Source: Mycobacterium europaeum
GTDB taxonomy: Bacteria; Actinomycetota; Actinomycetes; Mycobacteriales; Mycobacteriaceae
NCBI RefSeq assembly: GCF_002102155.1
Contig: NZ_LQOU01000035.1
Coordinates: 79,137-143,136, forward strand
Length of the DNA: 64,000 nt
Direction of reading: 5' to 3'
In this document: piece by piece, positions 33,348-41,700 of the stretch
Layout of the letters: each line of letters begins with the position of its first letter
Position numbering within the stretch: position 1 is the stretch's first letter
Program-made: the position numbers and the translations under genes
Notes under the pieces: model-generated
Seen by the model: the letters and a program-made list of their open reading frames with translations, nothing else
Databases searched by the model: none
Told to the model about the DNA's origin: nothing

Positions 33348-34037
33348 ATGACGGCAGACGCGAGGCGGCGAGTTCGCGACAAGGACGGCAAACAGCGAGC
33401 CCTCCTTGAAGCGGCTGCCGAGGTCTTTGCCGAAGCGGGATACGCGGCCGCGGCAACGAAGGAGATCGCCCGTCGCGCCGACTGCTCGGAGGCGATGCTC
33501 TTCCACTACTTCGGGGACAAGCGAGGCATCTTCGAGCAAGTTGTTTCTCGACAGATCGCCGACCTCGTCAGCGAGGCAGAAGAGCAAGTCGTGGCGAATC
33601 TGCCTGCGCGCTTCGAGGACTACATCGAGCAGCTCTTCTTTGCCAGACTACGAATCGACGACCGGGACAGCGGTGTTCCCGGCTGGGACATATCCGGTCG
33701 GGCGTTGTCGGACCCGGACTTCTCGCTGCGGGTACTGCAACCCAATCACGCGCGCCGTACGGCCGTGATTGCCGAAGGCGTTCGCAACTACCAGGCTGCG
33801 GGGCAGATCCGGGCCGACGTCGACGCCGACCTGTTCGCCGAGCTGCTGGCCAATTTCATCATCTTCACAACGAGCCTCGGACCACGCTGGTTCGGTACGG
33901 GCGAGTCAGACATCCGCGCGCAGATCGAACTGGGTTCGCAAATCCTCGCCAAAGGGGTAAGCACGTCGACTAAGAAGCCGCCCGCCAAACGCAGCGGGCG
34001 GGTCCAACGGTCCCCGAAGGTGCGTGCGGCCGACTAA
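33348..34037 (+). CDS. TetR-family regulator of the catabolic cluster
   Basis: The 229-residue protein has an N-terminal helix-turn-helix (A-T-K-E-I-A-R-R-A-D-C-S-E-A-M-L-F-H-Y-F, about 38-57), a helical ligand-binding domain and a basic Lys/Arg/Ser-rich tail of about 25 residues that is unusual for the family and may add DNA contacts. It lies between the two operons of the cluster, and matching operators stand before both, so it probably represses both until a pathway compound binds. TAAGGT at 33335-33340 suggests a near-leaderless transcript from the ATG at 33348. Confidence 0.9.
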   Translation: MTADARRRVRDKDGKQRALLEAAAEVFAEAGYAAAATKEIARRADCSEAMLFHYFGDKRGIFEQVVSRQIADLVSEAEEQVVANLPARFEDYIEQLFFARLRIDDRDSGVPGWDISGRALSDPDFSLRVLQPNHARRTAVIAEGVRNYQAAGQIRADVDADLFAELLANFIIFTTSLGPRWFGTGESDIRAQIELGSQILAKGVSTSTKKPPAKRSGRVQRSPKVRAAD

Positions 34038-34069
34038 AAACCTCAACGACTCACCTGCGGCCAGGGTTA

Positions 34070-34110
34070 TCGAGTCGCACTTGACACGTCAGCTTTCCCG
34101 TCGCTAGCGT
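34070..34110 (+). promoter_or_regulatory. Promoter and TetR-type operator of the plus-strand operon
   Basis: TTGACA (34081-34086) and TAGCGT (34105-34110) are 18 bp apart. TCGAGT-CGC-ACTTGA (34070-34084) overlaps the -35 box. It is close to the reverse complement of the site at 33266-33280, and the operator-to-(-35) offset is 11 bp in both. The first start codon is 143 bp downstream. Confidence 0.65.
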
Positions 34111-34252
34111 CGTTGCCAGCCAAGCCGCAGCCATGCGGATGCAGAACACCCTGCTCGATCGGCACGAGCGCGAGGACAGGAAGTGGCGTGTGTGCACTCA
34201 TCGATGCGGGTAACTCACTTCCGAAGACATTGACGCGGAAAGCCGCAGGACG

Positions 34253-36601
34253 ATGAACGCTCTGCGTGGGGTTCGTGTTGTCGAGTGGGCGACGGAAATT
34301 TCCGGCCCCTACTGCACCAAGTTGTTCGCCGACCTCGGAGCGGAGGTCATCAAGATAGAGGCTCCGGATGGGGATCCGTTCCGCCGCAGGATGTTTGGTG
34401 ATCGAAGCGACACCGGCGCGCTGTTCAAATTCTTGAACGCCGGCAAGCGTTCAGTCGTCGGCACTTCGCTGGCCGACCTGGAGCCTCTGATCGTTTCCGC
34501 CGATGTGTTCGTCGATTCTCTCGGCCCCGGGGCACTCGACCGCGAGGCCCTCCTACGACGTGCGCCTCACCTGGTGATCGTGGCGTTGTCTCCGTACGGG
34601 TTGACCGGACCGTACCGGGACCGACCCTCCACGGAGTTCACGATCCAGGCCGAGAGCGGAACCCTGTCGTTGCGAGGTCGTCCAGACCAACCGCCCATTC
34701 AAGCCGGTGGCCGAGTCTTCGAATGGGTGATGGCCAGCTACGCCGCCGTCGCGGCGCTTGGCGCATTGCGGCGAGTTCAACTCGGCGGCGCAGGCGAAAT
34801 CGTTGACTGCTCATTGCTGGAGACGTGTCACCTCAGCGCCAGCGGATTCGCCGACCTCTACCACGAGTTGGCCGGTCGGCCCCCTTTGACCGTGCCGGCG
34901 CGACAGGTTGAAATCCCTTCCATCGAACCGACCGCGGACGGATGGGTGGGCTTCAACACCAATACCCGCCAACAATTCGAGTCATTCCTCGCGATGATCG
35001 GCCGGTTGGACCTCGTCGACGAAGACCCGGCGTGGGCCCTCGCGACGACGCGCTGGGAACGCCGGGAGGAGTGGAATCGGATTGTGCGGGAATGGACGAC
35101 AAGACATTCCACAGACGAGATCGTCACGTTGGCCTCCGATCTGCGGATCCCCGTCTCTCCCGTCAACAATGGGCAGACCGTGTTGGACCACCCCCAGTTC
35201 GCGGCGCGGGGCGTGTGGGGCACCTATGCCGGCGGCGGCTTTACCCACCCTTTGGCGCCCTACCAAATCAATGGCCGACGGCCCGCCCCAACCGCCGGCG
35301 CTCCCCCGCTCGGCGAAATGACAAAAGTGCCTGCCCACAGCAGGATTGCTGCCGTCGCCGACCGTGCATCGGGACTTCCGCTGGAAGGCATACGAATTCT
35401 CGACGCGACAGCGTGGTGGGCGGGCCCCTCCTCCACCCACATTCTCGCCGCACTCGGCGCCGAGGTCATTCACCTGGAATCGATTCGTCACCCCGACGGC
35501 GCACGGATGGCGGCCGCAGCGTTCGCCAGTCAGCCGCAGTGGTGGGAGCGGTCGGGGATGTACCTGGCGACCAACACCAATAAGCGGGGGCTCACCCTCG
35601 ACCTGTCCTCGCCCGAAGGGCGGGAGCTGCTCTTCGGACTCGTCAAATGCTCGGACATCTTGGTCGAGAACTTCTCGCCCCGTGTCTTCGACAATTTCGG
35701 CATCCCGTGGGAGACCATCAGTGCGGTCAGCCCTCGAATACTTATGGTTCGAATGCCCGCATTCGGGCTGGACGGACCATGGCGCAACAACGTGGGCTTC
35801 GCGCAGACGATGGAACAGATGACCGGGATGGCGTGGGTGACCGGCCATGAGTACGACCAGCCCCGAATCCCCCGCGGCCCGTGTGACCCGCTGGCGGGAA
35901 TGCACTCCGCATTCGCCATGCTCGCCGGCCTCCGGCAACGGGATCAGACCGACCGCGGGTCGTTCATTGAAGTCTCGATGGTGGAGGCCGCACTCAACGC
36001 AGCCGCCGAGCAGGTCGTCGAGTTCACCGCCTACGGAAACCTGATATCGCGACGGGGAAATCGCAGCCGTGATGCAGCCCCGCAAGGGCTCTATCAATGT
36101 GCGGGGACAGAGCGATGGCTGGCGATTTCGGTCGCCACGGATGAGCAGTGGCGCCAACTCAAGTCGGCGCTGGGCAACCCCGATTGGGCAGACGACCCCG
36201 CGTTGGACACCCACGAAGGGCGGGTCGAGGCACATGATCTGATCGACAAGCATCTCGAGCAATGGGCTGGCCGGCGAGATTCCTCGGCCGCTGCCGAATT
36301 GCTTATCGAATGCGGCGTCCCCGCAGCGGATTTGGTGGACGCCAGGGTCGGTTCGATGCACCCACAACTGGCTGCCCGCGGCTTCTTCGAAGGTCTCGAC
36401 CACCCCGTCGTGGGACGGCACCACGTGGCGGCACTTCCCTTCAAGTACCGCAGCGTTGGCAAGTGGTATCGGTCACCGGCACCGACGTTGGGACAGCACA
36501 ACGCGAGCATCCTGGGTGAGCTGCTCGGCCTCGACGGCTCCTCGATAGCGGCGCTGATCGAGCAGGGCGTCATCGGGACCCGACCGGGCGGATTGGACTG
36601 A
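34253..36601 (+). CDS. Fused two-domain CaiB/BaiF CoA-transferase
   Basis: The 782-residue protein is two class III CoA-transferase domains in tandem (about 1-355 and 370-775), each beginning with the R-V/I-L/V-x-x-T/W and G-A-E-V-I motifs. Normal enzymes are interlocked homodimers, so the fusion may act as an internal pseudo-dimer. At the position of the usual nucleophile Asp both halves have Glu (Glu190 and Glu578), which could still carry CoA or acyl intermediates or indicate altered chemistry. It heads the plus-strand operon, four bases before the ferredoxin frame. The substrate is unknown. Confidence 0.92.
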   Translation: MNALRGVRVVEWATEISGPYCTKLFADLGAEVIKIEAPDGDPFRRRMFGDRSDTGALFKFLNAGKRSVVGTSLADLEPLIVSADVFVDSLGPGALDREALLRRAPHLVIVALSPYGLTGPYRDRPSTEFTIQAESGTLSLRGRPDQPPIQAGGRVFEWVMASYAAVAALGALRRVQLGGAGEIVDCSLLETCHLSASGFADLYHELAGRPPLTVPARQVEIPSIEPTADGWVGFNTNTRQQFESFLAMIGRLDLVDEDPAWALATTRWERREEWNRIVREWTTRHSTDEIVTLASDLRIPVSPVNNGQTVLDHPQFAARGVWGTYAGGGFTHPLAPYQINGRRPAPTAGAPPLGEMTKVPAHSRIAAVADRASGLPLEGIRILDATAWWAGPSSTHILAALGAEVIHLESIRHPDGARMAAAAFASQPQWWERSGMYLATNTNKRGLTLDLSSPEGRELLFGLVKCSDILVENFSPRVFDNFGIPWETISAVSPRILMVRMPAFGLDGPWRNNVGFAQTMEQMTGMAWVTGHEYDQPRIPRGPCDPLAGMHSAFAMLAGLRQRDQTDRGSFIEVSMVEAALNAAAEQVVEFTAYGNLISRRGNRSRDAAPQGLYQCAGTERWLAISVATDEQWRQLKSALGNPDWADDPALDTHEGRVEAHDLIDKHLEQWAGRRDSSAAAELLIECGVPAADLVDARVGSMHPQLAARGFFEGLDHPVVGRHHVAALPFKYRSVGKWYRSPAPTLGQHNASILGELLGLDGSSIAALIEQGVIGTRPGGLD

Positions 36602-36604
36602 ACG

Positions 36605-36805
36605 GTGAAGCTTCGTGTCGACGCGGACATGTGCCACGGCCACAGCCGTTGTTACGCAACATATCCGGAGATGTTCGATATTGACGACGATGGCATCGCC
36701 TTCGTCACCGTCAGAGATATACCGCCGGAGTGGGAGGATCGGGCGCACCATGCGATCGCGAACTGCCCCGAGCGCGCCATAAATATCGTGAAGGAGTCGC
36801 CATGA
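36605..36805 (+). CDS. Mycobacterial-type [3Fe-4S] ferredoxin
   Basis: The 66-residue protein has the C-H-G-H-S-R-C ... N-C-P-E-R pattern. The second cluster position is His instead of Cys, the CxxHxxC(x)nCP form known from mycobacterial P450-linked ferredoxins, which usually bind a 3Fe-4S cluster. It starts with GTG four bases after the CoA-transferase stop and its TGA overlaps the alcohol dehydrogenase ATG. It most likely feeds electrons to the P450s of the cluster. No ferredoxin reductase is in the window. Confidence 0.92.
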   Translation: MKLRVDADMCHGHSRCYATYPEMFDIDDDGIAFVTVRDIPPEWEDRAHHAIANCPERAINIVKESP

Positions 36806-37917
36806 AGGCCAACGGAGCAGTTCTGTGGGGGCTGAACGAGAAGTGGTCGGTGGAAGAGATCGAACTCGATCCGCCGCAGGAAGGCGAGCTGCTGGTCGAA
36901 TTCGAAGCCACCGGATTGTGCCACTCCGATCACCACATCCGCACCGGTGACATGTTCGGAGTGAGCTTTCCCTTGATCGGTGGACATGAAGGGGCTGGCA
37001 TCGTTCGAGAGGTCGGCCCGGGGGTTCGCGATGTGGCGGTGGGAGACCATATAGTGACGTCATTCCTGCCGGCTTGCGGACGCTGCCGCTGGTGCGCTAC
37101 GGGGCGTCAGAACCTCTGCGATTACGGGGCGACCATCCTCGCGGGAGTCCAGGCCGACGGCACCTTCCGGCGCCGCGCCAGAGGACGGGGCATCGGAGCC
37201 CTCTCCGGCGTAGGCAGTTTCGCGCAATGGGGCGTGTTGTCGGACGCCTCCGTCGTCAAGATCGACGACGATGTTCCGCTATCGCGTGCATGCCTTCTCG
37301 GCTGCGGCGTAACCACCGGCTGGGGTTCGGCCGTCAACACCGCGAACGTCAGTCCCGGCGACGTCGTCGTGGTGGTTGGCTGCGGCGGGATCGGCAGCGG
37401 CGCCATTCAGGGTGCGCGGCTGGCGGGAGCGGAGCAGATCATCGTGGTCGATATTGAGCCGAGCAAGCGCGACAAGGCGTTTGAGTTCGGAGCCACTCAC
37501 TTTGCGATCTCGATGGAGGAAGCAACCCAGTTAGTTGGCGAGATTACGCGTGGAGTCATGGCCGACTCGGCCATCCTCACGCCAGGCGTGCTCGAAGGGG
37601 CGATGATCAACGACGCGCTCAACGCGGTACGGAAGGGCGGTGCCGTGGTGGCCACCGCCCTGGCATCGATGTCCGACGTGACACCGACGCTGCCGCTGAC
37701 GTTGTTCACGCTGTTCCAAAAGCGTCTCCTGGGCAGCCTGTACGGCGAAGCCAACCCGCGCGCCGATATCCCTCGACTCATCAGCCTCTATCGGAGCGGC
37801 AAGCTGTTGCTCGACGAGACCGTCACCACCGAGTACAAGCTGAACGACATCAATGAGGCCTACGACGACATGCTCGCCGGCCGCAACATTCGCGGGGTGA
37901 TCATCCACGAGCACTGA
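36802..37917 (+). CDS. Zinc-dependent alcohol dehydrogenase (NDMA-type)
   Basis: The 371-residue medium-chain dehydrogenase has catalytic zinc ligands Cys40 and His62-Glu63, a structural zinc site of four Cys (92, 95, 98, 106) and a G-C-G-G-I-G NAD-binding loop near 195. The sequence resembles the NDMA-dependent/actinobacterial class III-like group, which may hold the cofactor tightly and pass electrons to mycofactocin. It overlaps the ferredoxin by the ATGA motif, fixing the start. It would oxidise the alcohol formed by the P450 to the aldehyde used by the dehydrogenase at 29078. Confidence 0.93.
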   Translation: MKANGAVLWGLNEKWSVEEIELDPPQEGELLVEFEATGLCHSDHHIRTGDMFGVSFPLIGGHEGAGIVREVGPGVRDVAVGDHIVTSFLPACGRCRWCATGRQNLCDYGATILAGVQADGTFRRRARGRGIGALSGVGSFAQWGVLSDASVVKIDDDVPLSRACLLGCGVTTGWGSAVNTANVSPGDVVVVVGCGGIGSGAIQGARLAGAEQIIVVDIEPSKRDKAFEFGATHFAISMEEATQLVGEITRGVMADSAILTPGVLEGAMINDALNAVRKGGAVVATALASMSDVTPTLPLTLFTLFQKRLLGSLYGEANPRADIPRLISLYRSGKLLLDETVTTEYKLNDINEAYDDMLAGRNIRGVIIHEH

Positions 37918-38026
37918 GTCTTTGGGGGGAAGGCGGTCCGCGTCGTTTCTGGCCCGCGCAGTCGGAAGAACAACTTACAGCGAATGCTCAAGTCGATTCA
38001 CCAACCGTCGTGAAGGGATTCCACTC

Positions 38027-38440
38027 ATGTCATCGCCAGCCGATATCGTCCGCCAGTTCTGCGCCTTGATGGAGCAGCGGGACGCCGAAGCGTTGCGTCC
38101 CCTGCTCGCCGAAGGGGCCGTTTATCAGAACGTGGGAATGCCCGCCTTCGTCGGGCCTGACGCCATCACGGAGAACATGGCCGCCCAGTTCGCGATGTTC
38201 CCCGACGCGTACGCCTTCGACATCATCAACCTCGCCAGCGATGGTTCCGTGGTGCTCACCGAACGCCTGGACTACATCCAGGCTCCGGACGGAAGCAAGC
38301 CGGCCATCCCGGTGATGGGGACCTTCGTCGTCGACGACGACGGGAAAATCACTCGCTGGACCGACTATTTCGACCTGAACCTGACGATAAAGCTCCTTCA
38401 AGGCGAGGACATCAGCGCCCTGGTGCCCGCGACCACATGA
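38027..38440 (+). CDS. SnoaL/limonene-epoxide-hydrolase-like protein
   Basis: The 137-residue protein has the NTF2-like cone fold pattern: helical start (A-D-I-V-R-Q-F-C-A-L-M-E-Q-R-D), then strands with F-V-G-P-D-A-I, and a late G-T-F-V-V-D-D-D-G-K-I-T-R-W-T-D-Y-F-D. This resembles limonene-1,2-epoxide hydrolase and SnoaL-type enzymes, which act on terpenoids and polyketides. GAAGGGA precedes the ATG. It begins a second plus-strand unit 109 bp after the alcohol dehydrogenase and its stop overlaps the next gene. Confidence 0.85.
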   Translation: MSSPADIVRQFCALMEQRDAEALRPLLAEGAVYQNVGMPAFVGPDAITENMAAQFAMFPDAYAFDIINLASDGSVVLTERLDYIQAPDGSKPAIPVMGTFVVDDDGKITRWTDYFDLNLTIKLLQGEDISALVPATT

Positions 38441-39354
38441 GTTGGGACATCACCACCGATCTGGGATCAACGGCACTTGCTGTCGCCGCGCAACGGGCGG
38501 CAGAAACAGCACAAGACGACCCGTTGATCCACGACGAGTTTGCGGCGGTGTTGGTGGCGGCGGCCAATGAACCGGGTTGGCAACGGCTGGCGGGTGGCGA
38601 CCTGTCGTGGATGGGCGCCGAGGACGATGTCGGGCGGCGGGTTGCGCGAACGGGCCGAGAGTACGTCGCCACGCGGACGGTTTTCTTCGACGAGTTCTGT
38701 GCTGACGCAGCGAGTTCAGGAATCAGCCAATTCGTCATCCTCGCAGCCGGCCTCGACGCCCGCGCCTATCGCTTAGCCCCTCTCACCGGCAAGCGGGTGT
38801 ACGAAATCGACCAACCGGCAGTCCAGGCGTTCAAAGCCACGGCCCTCACAGCGCATGGCGCTACTCCGCTGGCCGACCTGTGCGCGATTCCTGTCGATCT
38901 GCGCGATGAGCGGTGGGCGCTCATGCTGATGGAGGCGGGATGGGACAAGTCGCTGCCGACCGCCTGGCTCGTCGAGGGACTACTGCCCTACCTATCGTCA
39001 ACCGAGCACAACGCACTCTTCGACACGCTCACTGCGCTAAGCGCACCGGATAGCCGCTTGGCCGCCGAGGTCTATCACCACTCGACCATGCATTTCGGCG
39101 ACAAACGCCTGAGCGCTTGGCACGACGGAGCAGCCGAGATAGACGACGCACTGGGCGTAGACACGGATGTAACCGCCTTCATCAAAAACCACGACGTCAG
39201 CGACACGGCATCATGGCTGTCCCAGCACGGATGGAGCGTGGATTCCCTCGATAGCCGCGAAAAGATGTCGCGCCTCGGCAGGCCGATCCCACCGGACCTC
39301 CGCGATATTGCGCCGGCCAGCTCCCTGGTAACAGCGATCCGCAACGGGCCGTAG
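38437..39354 (+). CDS. TIGR00027 family SAM-dependent methyltransferase
   Basis: The 305-residue protein has the same family motifs as the gene at 12351: A-A-G-L-D-A-R-A-Y-R-L (SAM loop), Y-E-I-D-Q-P-A-V, and V-E-G-L-L-P-Y-L. The ATG overlaps the TGA of the SnoaL-like gene, implying linked function, perhaps methylation of a carboxyl group on a pathway compound. It lies inside the island, unlike its chromosomal paralogue. Confidence 0.9.
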   Translation: MSWDITTDLGSTALAVAAQRAAETAQDDPLIHDEFAAVLVAAANEPGWQRLAGGDLSWMGAEDDVGRRVARTGREYVATRTVFFDEFCADAASSGISQFVILAAGLDARAYRLAPLTGKRVYEIDQPAVQAFKATALTAHGATPLADLCAIPVDLRDERWALMLMEAGWDKSLPTAWLVEGLLPYLSSTEHNALFDTLTALSAPDSRLAAEVYHHSTMHFGDKRLSAWHDGAAEIDDALGVDTDVTAFIKNHDVSDTASWLSQHGWSVDSLDSREKMSRLGRPIPPDLRDIAPASSLVTAIRNGP

Positions 39355-39406
39355 CGTTCCGACGGATACTGGTCATCTCGAGCTTGGTTCTCAACGAGGG
39401 GGTTTC

Positions 39407-39802
39407 ATGCGGGTGCCGAGAGCCGTCGCAAAATTCAATCGTCGAGTCACCAATCCGGCGGCTCGGTCGATCACGCCGTGGCTTCCAGGCCAAGGGACAC
39501 TCGAACATGTCGGACGCAAATCAGGCAAGCGATATCGAACACCGCTGTTAGTTTTTCCCATCCGCGACGGCTTCGTCGTTCTCATCGGGTACGGGCTGCA
39601 ATCGGACTGGTTGAAGAATGTCTTCGCCGGTGGACAGGCGGTGCTGCACAGGCGCGGCAAGAGTATCGCGCTAGCCAATCCCCGCCTCCTGAGCAAGGCT
39701 GAGGCTGCAACGCTCGTTAGCGGGCCATCTGGTGTGTTCTACCGCCTGTTTCCGTACAACGAAGCGGCGCTGGTGTTGACCAAAATCAATTCCAAGCAAT
39801 GA
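39407..39802 (+). CDS. Deazaflavin-dependent nitroreductase-family protein (Ddn-like)
   Basis: The 131-residue split-barrel protein has the family pattern: amphipathic N-terminal helix, then H-V-G-R-K-S-G-K-R-Y-R-T-P-L, a core of the F420-binding Ddn/FDOR-A group. Members reduce quinones, enones or nitro compounds with F420H2, often at the membrane. It follows the methyltransferase by 52 bp and may be the last gene of that unit. A role in reducing an unsaturated pathway intermediate is a guess. Confidence 0.88.
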   Translation: MRVPRAVAKFNRRVTNPAARSITPWLPGQGTLEHVGRKSGKRYRTPLLVFPIRDGFVVLIGYGLQSDWLKNVFAGGQAVLHRRGKSIALANPRLLSKAEAATLVSGPSGVFYRLFPYNEAALVLTKINSKQ

Positions 39803-39830
39803 CTTTGGGCTGCAGACGTGTCGGCACCCC

Positions 39831-40043
39831 TCACTTAAGGTGCCGGGTGAAAAATCGGGCCGCGTCCTCCCCCGCAAACTGAGGGACCCCGGTGTGCCCG
39901 CCCATGTTGGCGTAAAGCGTCTTCTCCCGTGAGCCGAAGGCGTCGAACAGCTCCAGTGCCCGCTGCCGGTCGTTTCCTTCGTCGTCCCACTGCAGCAGGA
40001 CATGCAGCGCAGTGCGGACTGTCTGCGGACTGGCTGGCGCCAT
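39831..40043 (-). pseudogene. C-terminal fragment of an alpha/beta hydrolase
   Basis: About 60 codons encode L-L-Q-W-D-D-E-G-N-D and the catalytic-His region G-G-H-T-G-V-P near the C-terminus of an alpha/beta hydrolase. The N-terminal two thirds with the nucleophile Ser are missing; sequence beyond about 40025 is unrelated. It is a remnant of a gene cut by rearrangement. Confidence 0.7.
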
Positions 40044-40170
40044 GTGTGGGCGCTGAGCGCGCTATTCGCCGGAGAGAGAGAAGGCGCTGACTGTACGAGG
40101 CGGGCGGATACCGCTAGAGGGGGCACCCCCCACCCCCGCCCTACCTGCGAGTCATTTGGGCCTAGAGCCG

Positions 40171-40932
40171 TTAGAACTTCACGGCAAGGTCTTGGCGACC
40201 TATGCGGCGAACGCCCCAGAAGTAAGTGACGAAGGGCATGGTGCACCAGAGGAGGTTCAGGACCACGAACTTGATCCACATCTCGACCGGGCTGCTCATG
40301 CTTTGCAGATTGTTCGCAATCTCCACCCCGAAGTAGACCGCTGGGAGTGTGACCTCGACGATCATCCCGCCCATGATGAATGAGAGTTGAGTGCTGGTGA
40401 ACTGCTTGCCATTCCGGAAGAACTGCACCATAGCGTAAGCCTCGAAGAGGCCGACAAAGAAGGCAATCCACTCAAGGACGACGATGAGCGGGTCACCGTT
40501 TAAGTAGCGTGCGTCGCCTCCGAGCAGAATGGGTGCCCACATGTAGCTCCACAGAGCGCCGTGCTGGACTCCGGCCCTGATCTGGTCGATCAGCAACAGC
40601 CACGGCAACTCCCAGATAAAGCGTGGGATTAGAGCGATGAAGACCCACACGATCACCATCGCGCTCAGTCGCTCCGACTTCGTCCAGTCACGACGGCCCC
40701 CCACCGGTAGCCACGGCAACGCAAGCGCCGTCAAGAAACACCCGACGACGACAACCACCAATCCGGTGGAAGCGACGACGTGGGAAACCCCGCCGTGAAA
40801 TTCGAGGTACCAAAACACGACATGAATGGCGAAGAAGAAAGCCAGGACTGCGAACAGCGACTTTTGCAGTGACGAGAGTCCGCGCCTCTGCTGCGACTCC
40901 TGGTGTTCGTCAGCGTTGATCGTGTCTGTCAC
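40171..40932 (-). CDS. Membrane protein resembling emopamil-binding protein (EXPERA/EBP)
   Basis: From GTG at 40932 the product has 253 residues with about six membrane helices. It matches the eukaryotic sterol delta8-delta7 isomerase EBP in several places: L-W-S-Y near 128, G-D-A-R-Y-L-N-G-D (139-147), Glu108 and Glu154 at positions of EBP catalytic glutamates, and L-N-L-L-W (Asn226, Trp229) where EBP has M-N-A-L-W. The His of the EBP site is Arg104 here, so isomerase activity is uncertain. The comparison is from memory. It is divergent from a TetR gene that may control it. Confidence 0.6.
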   Translation of the reverse strand: MTDTINADEHQESQQRRGLSSLQKSLFAVLAFFFAIHVVFWYLEFHGGVSHVVASTGLVVVVVGCFLTALALPWLPVGGRRDWTKSERLSAMVIVWVFIALIPRFIWELPWLLLIDQIRAGVQHGALWSYMWAPILLGGDARYLNGDPLIVVLEWIAFFVGLFEAYAMVQFFRNGKQFTSTQLSFIMGGMIVEVTLPAVYFGVEIANNLQSMSSPVEMWIKFVVLNLLWCTMPFVTYFWGVRRIGRQDLAVKF

Positions 40933-41060
40933 AGCCCTACCATTCGCTGGGCGGGTAGCTGCATGCGCGAAGCATGGCACATGCAATGTTTTAGTAGCAA
41001 GAGGTTGACCTAAGATTCTTTGAATGAGAGGGAACGCGCTGCACTTGGCGTATTGCGGAG

Positions 41061-41663
41061 ATGGCTGAACGAGCACGAACCGCCCCGCGTCGTCCAAGCA
41101 GCGGGCGACAGGAGCGCGGGGATCGGACCCGCGAATTGCTCATCGACGAGACGGTTCGGTGCATTCGCGAGGAAGGCTTCTCTGCGGCTAGCGCGCGGCA
41201 CATCATTGAACGAGCCGGCCTGAGTTGGGGTGTCATCCAACATCACTTCGGCGACCGCGATGGCCTACTCACTGCGGTAATCGAAGACGCAGTGGACCGC
41301 CTCAGCACGTCACTTGATCTGCTAGCCGATTCAGTGCAAGCCACAGACACAGAAGAATTAGTGCGGGCGACATGGGAAGCGTTCGCGAATCCAAAGGCTA
41401 TGGCGGGCTTGGAGATTCTCATCTCCACCAAGCAGTTGCGCGGCGTGATTGAGGGCAAGCCCATGCAACGCCTGGGCGCGGCGCTGGCGAACATGATGAA
41501 CCGGTTAAACGAAACGACCAACGGCGATCATGCCGTCGCATTGGGCATGCTGCTGTGGACCACGCCGGTAGCGATGATGATCGCGGAGATGTTCGCCACA
41601 CGCCCGCTCGCCGCCAAGGATGCGCAGAAGGCGGTTGCTGCCCTCATTGACGCGCATCGCTGA
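41061..41663 (+). CDS. TetR-family regulator
   Basis: The 200-residue protein has a basic N-terminal arm, the helix-turn-helix A-S-A-R-H-I-I-E-R-A-G-L-S-W-G-V-I-Q-H-H-F (about 45-65) and a helical ligand domain. It is divergently arranged with the EBP-like gene across 128 bp; in that gap TGCATG (40960-40965) and CATGCA (40980-40985) form an inverted repeat that could be its operator. Local base composition is lower in G+C than the chromosome. Confidence 0.88.
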   Translation: MAERARTAPRRPSSGRQERGDRTRELLIDETVRCIREEGFSAASARHIIERAGLSWGVIQHHFGDRDGLLTAVIEDAVDRLSTSLDLLADSVQATDTEELVRATWEAFANPKAMAGLEILISTKQLRGVIEGKPMQRLGAALANMMNRLNETTNGDHAVALGMLLWTTPVAMMIAEMFATRPLAAKDAQKAVAALIDAHR

Positions 41664-41700
41664 CTAATGTCAGCCTCACCCCCGCGTCTTCGGTGTAGCT

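Noticed and set aside
37987..37999. Third TetR operator copy before the SnoaL-like gene
   Set aside because: Only a half-site resembling TCAAGT is present; the second half does not match.
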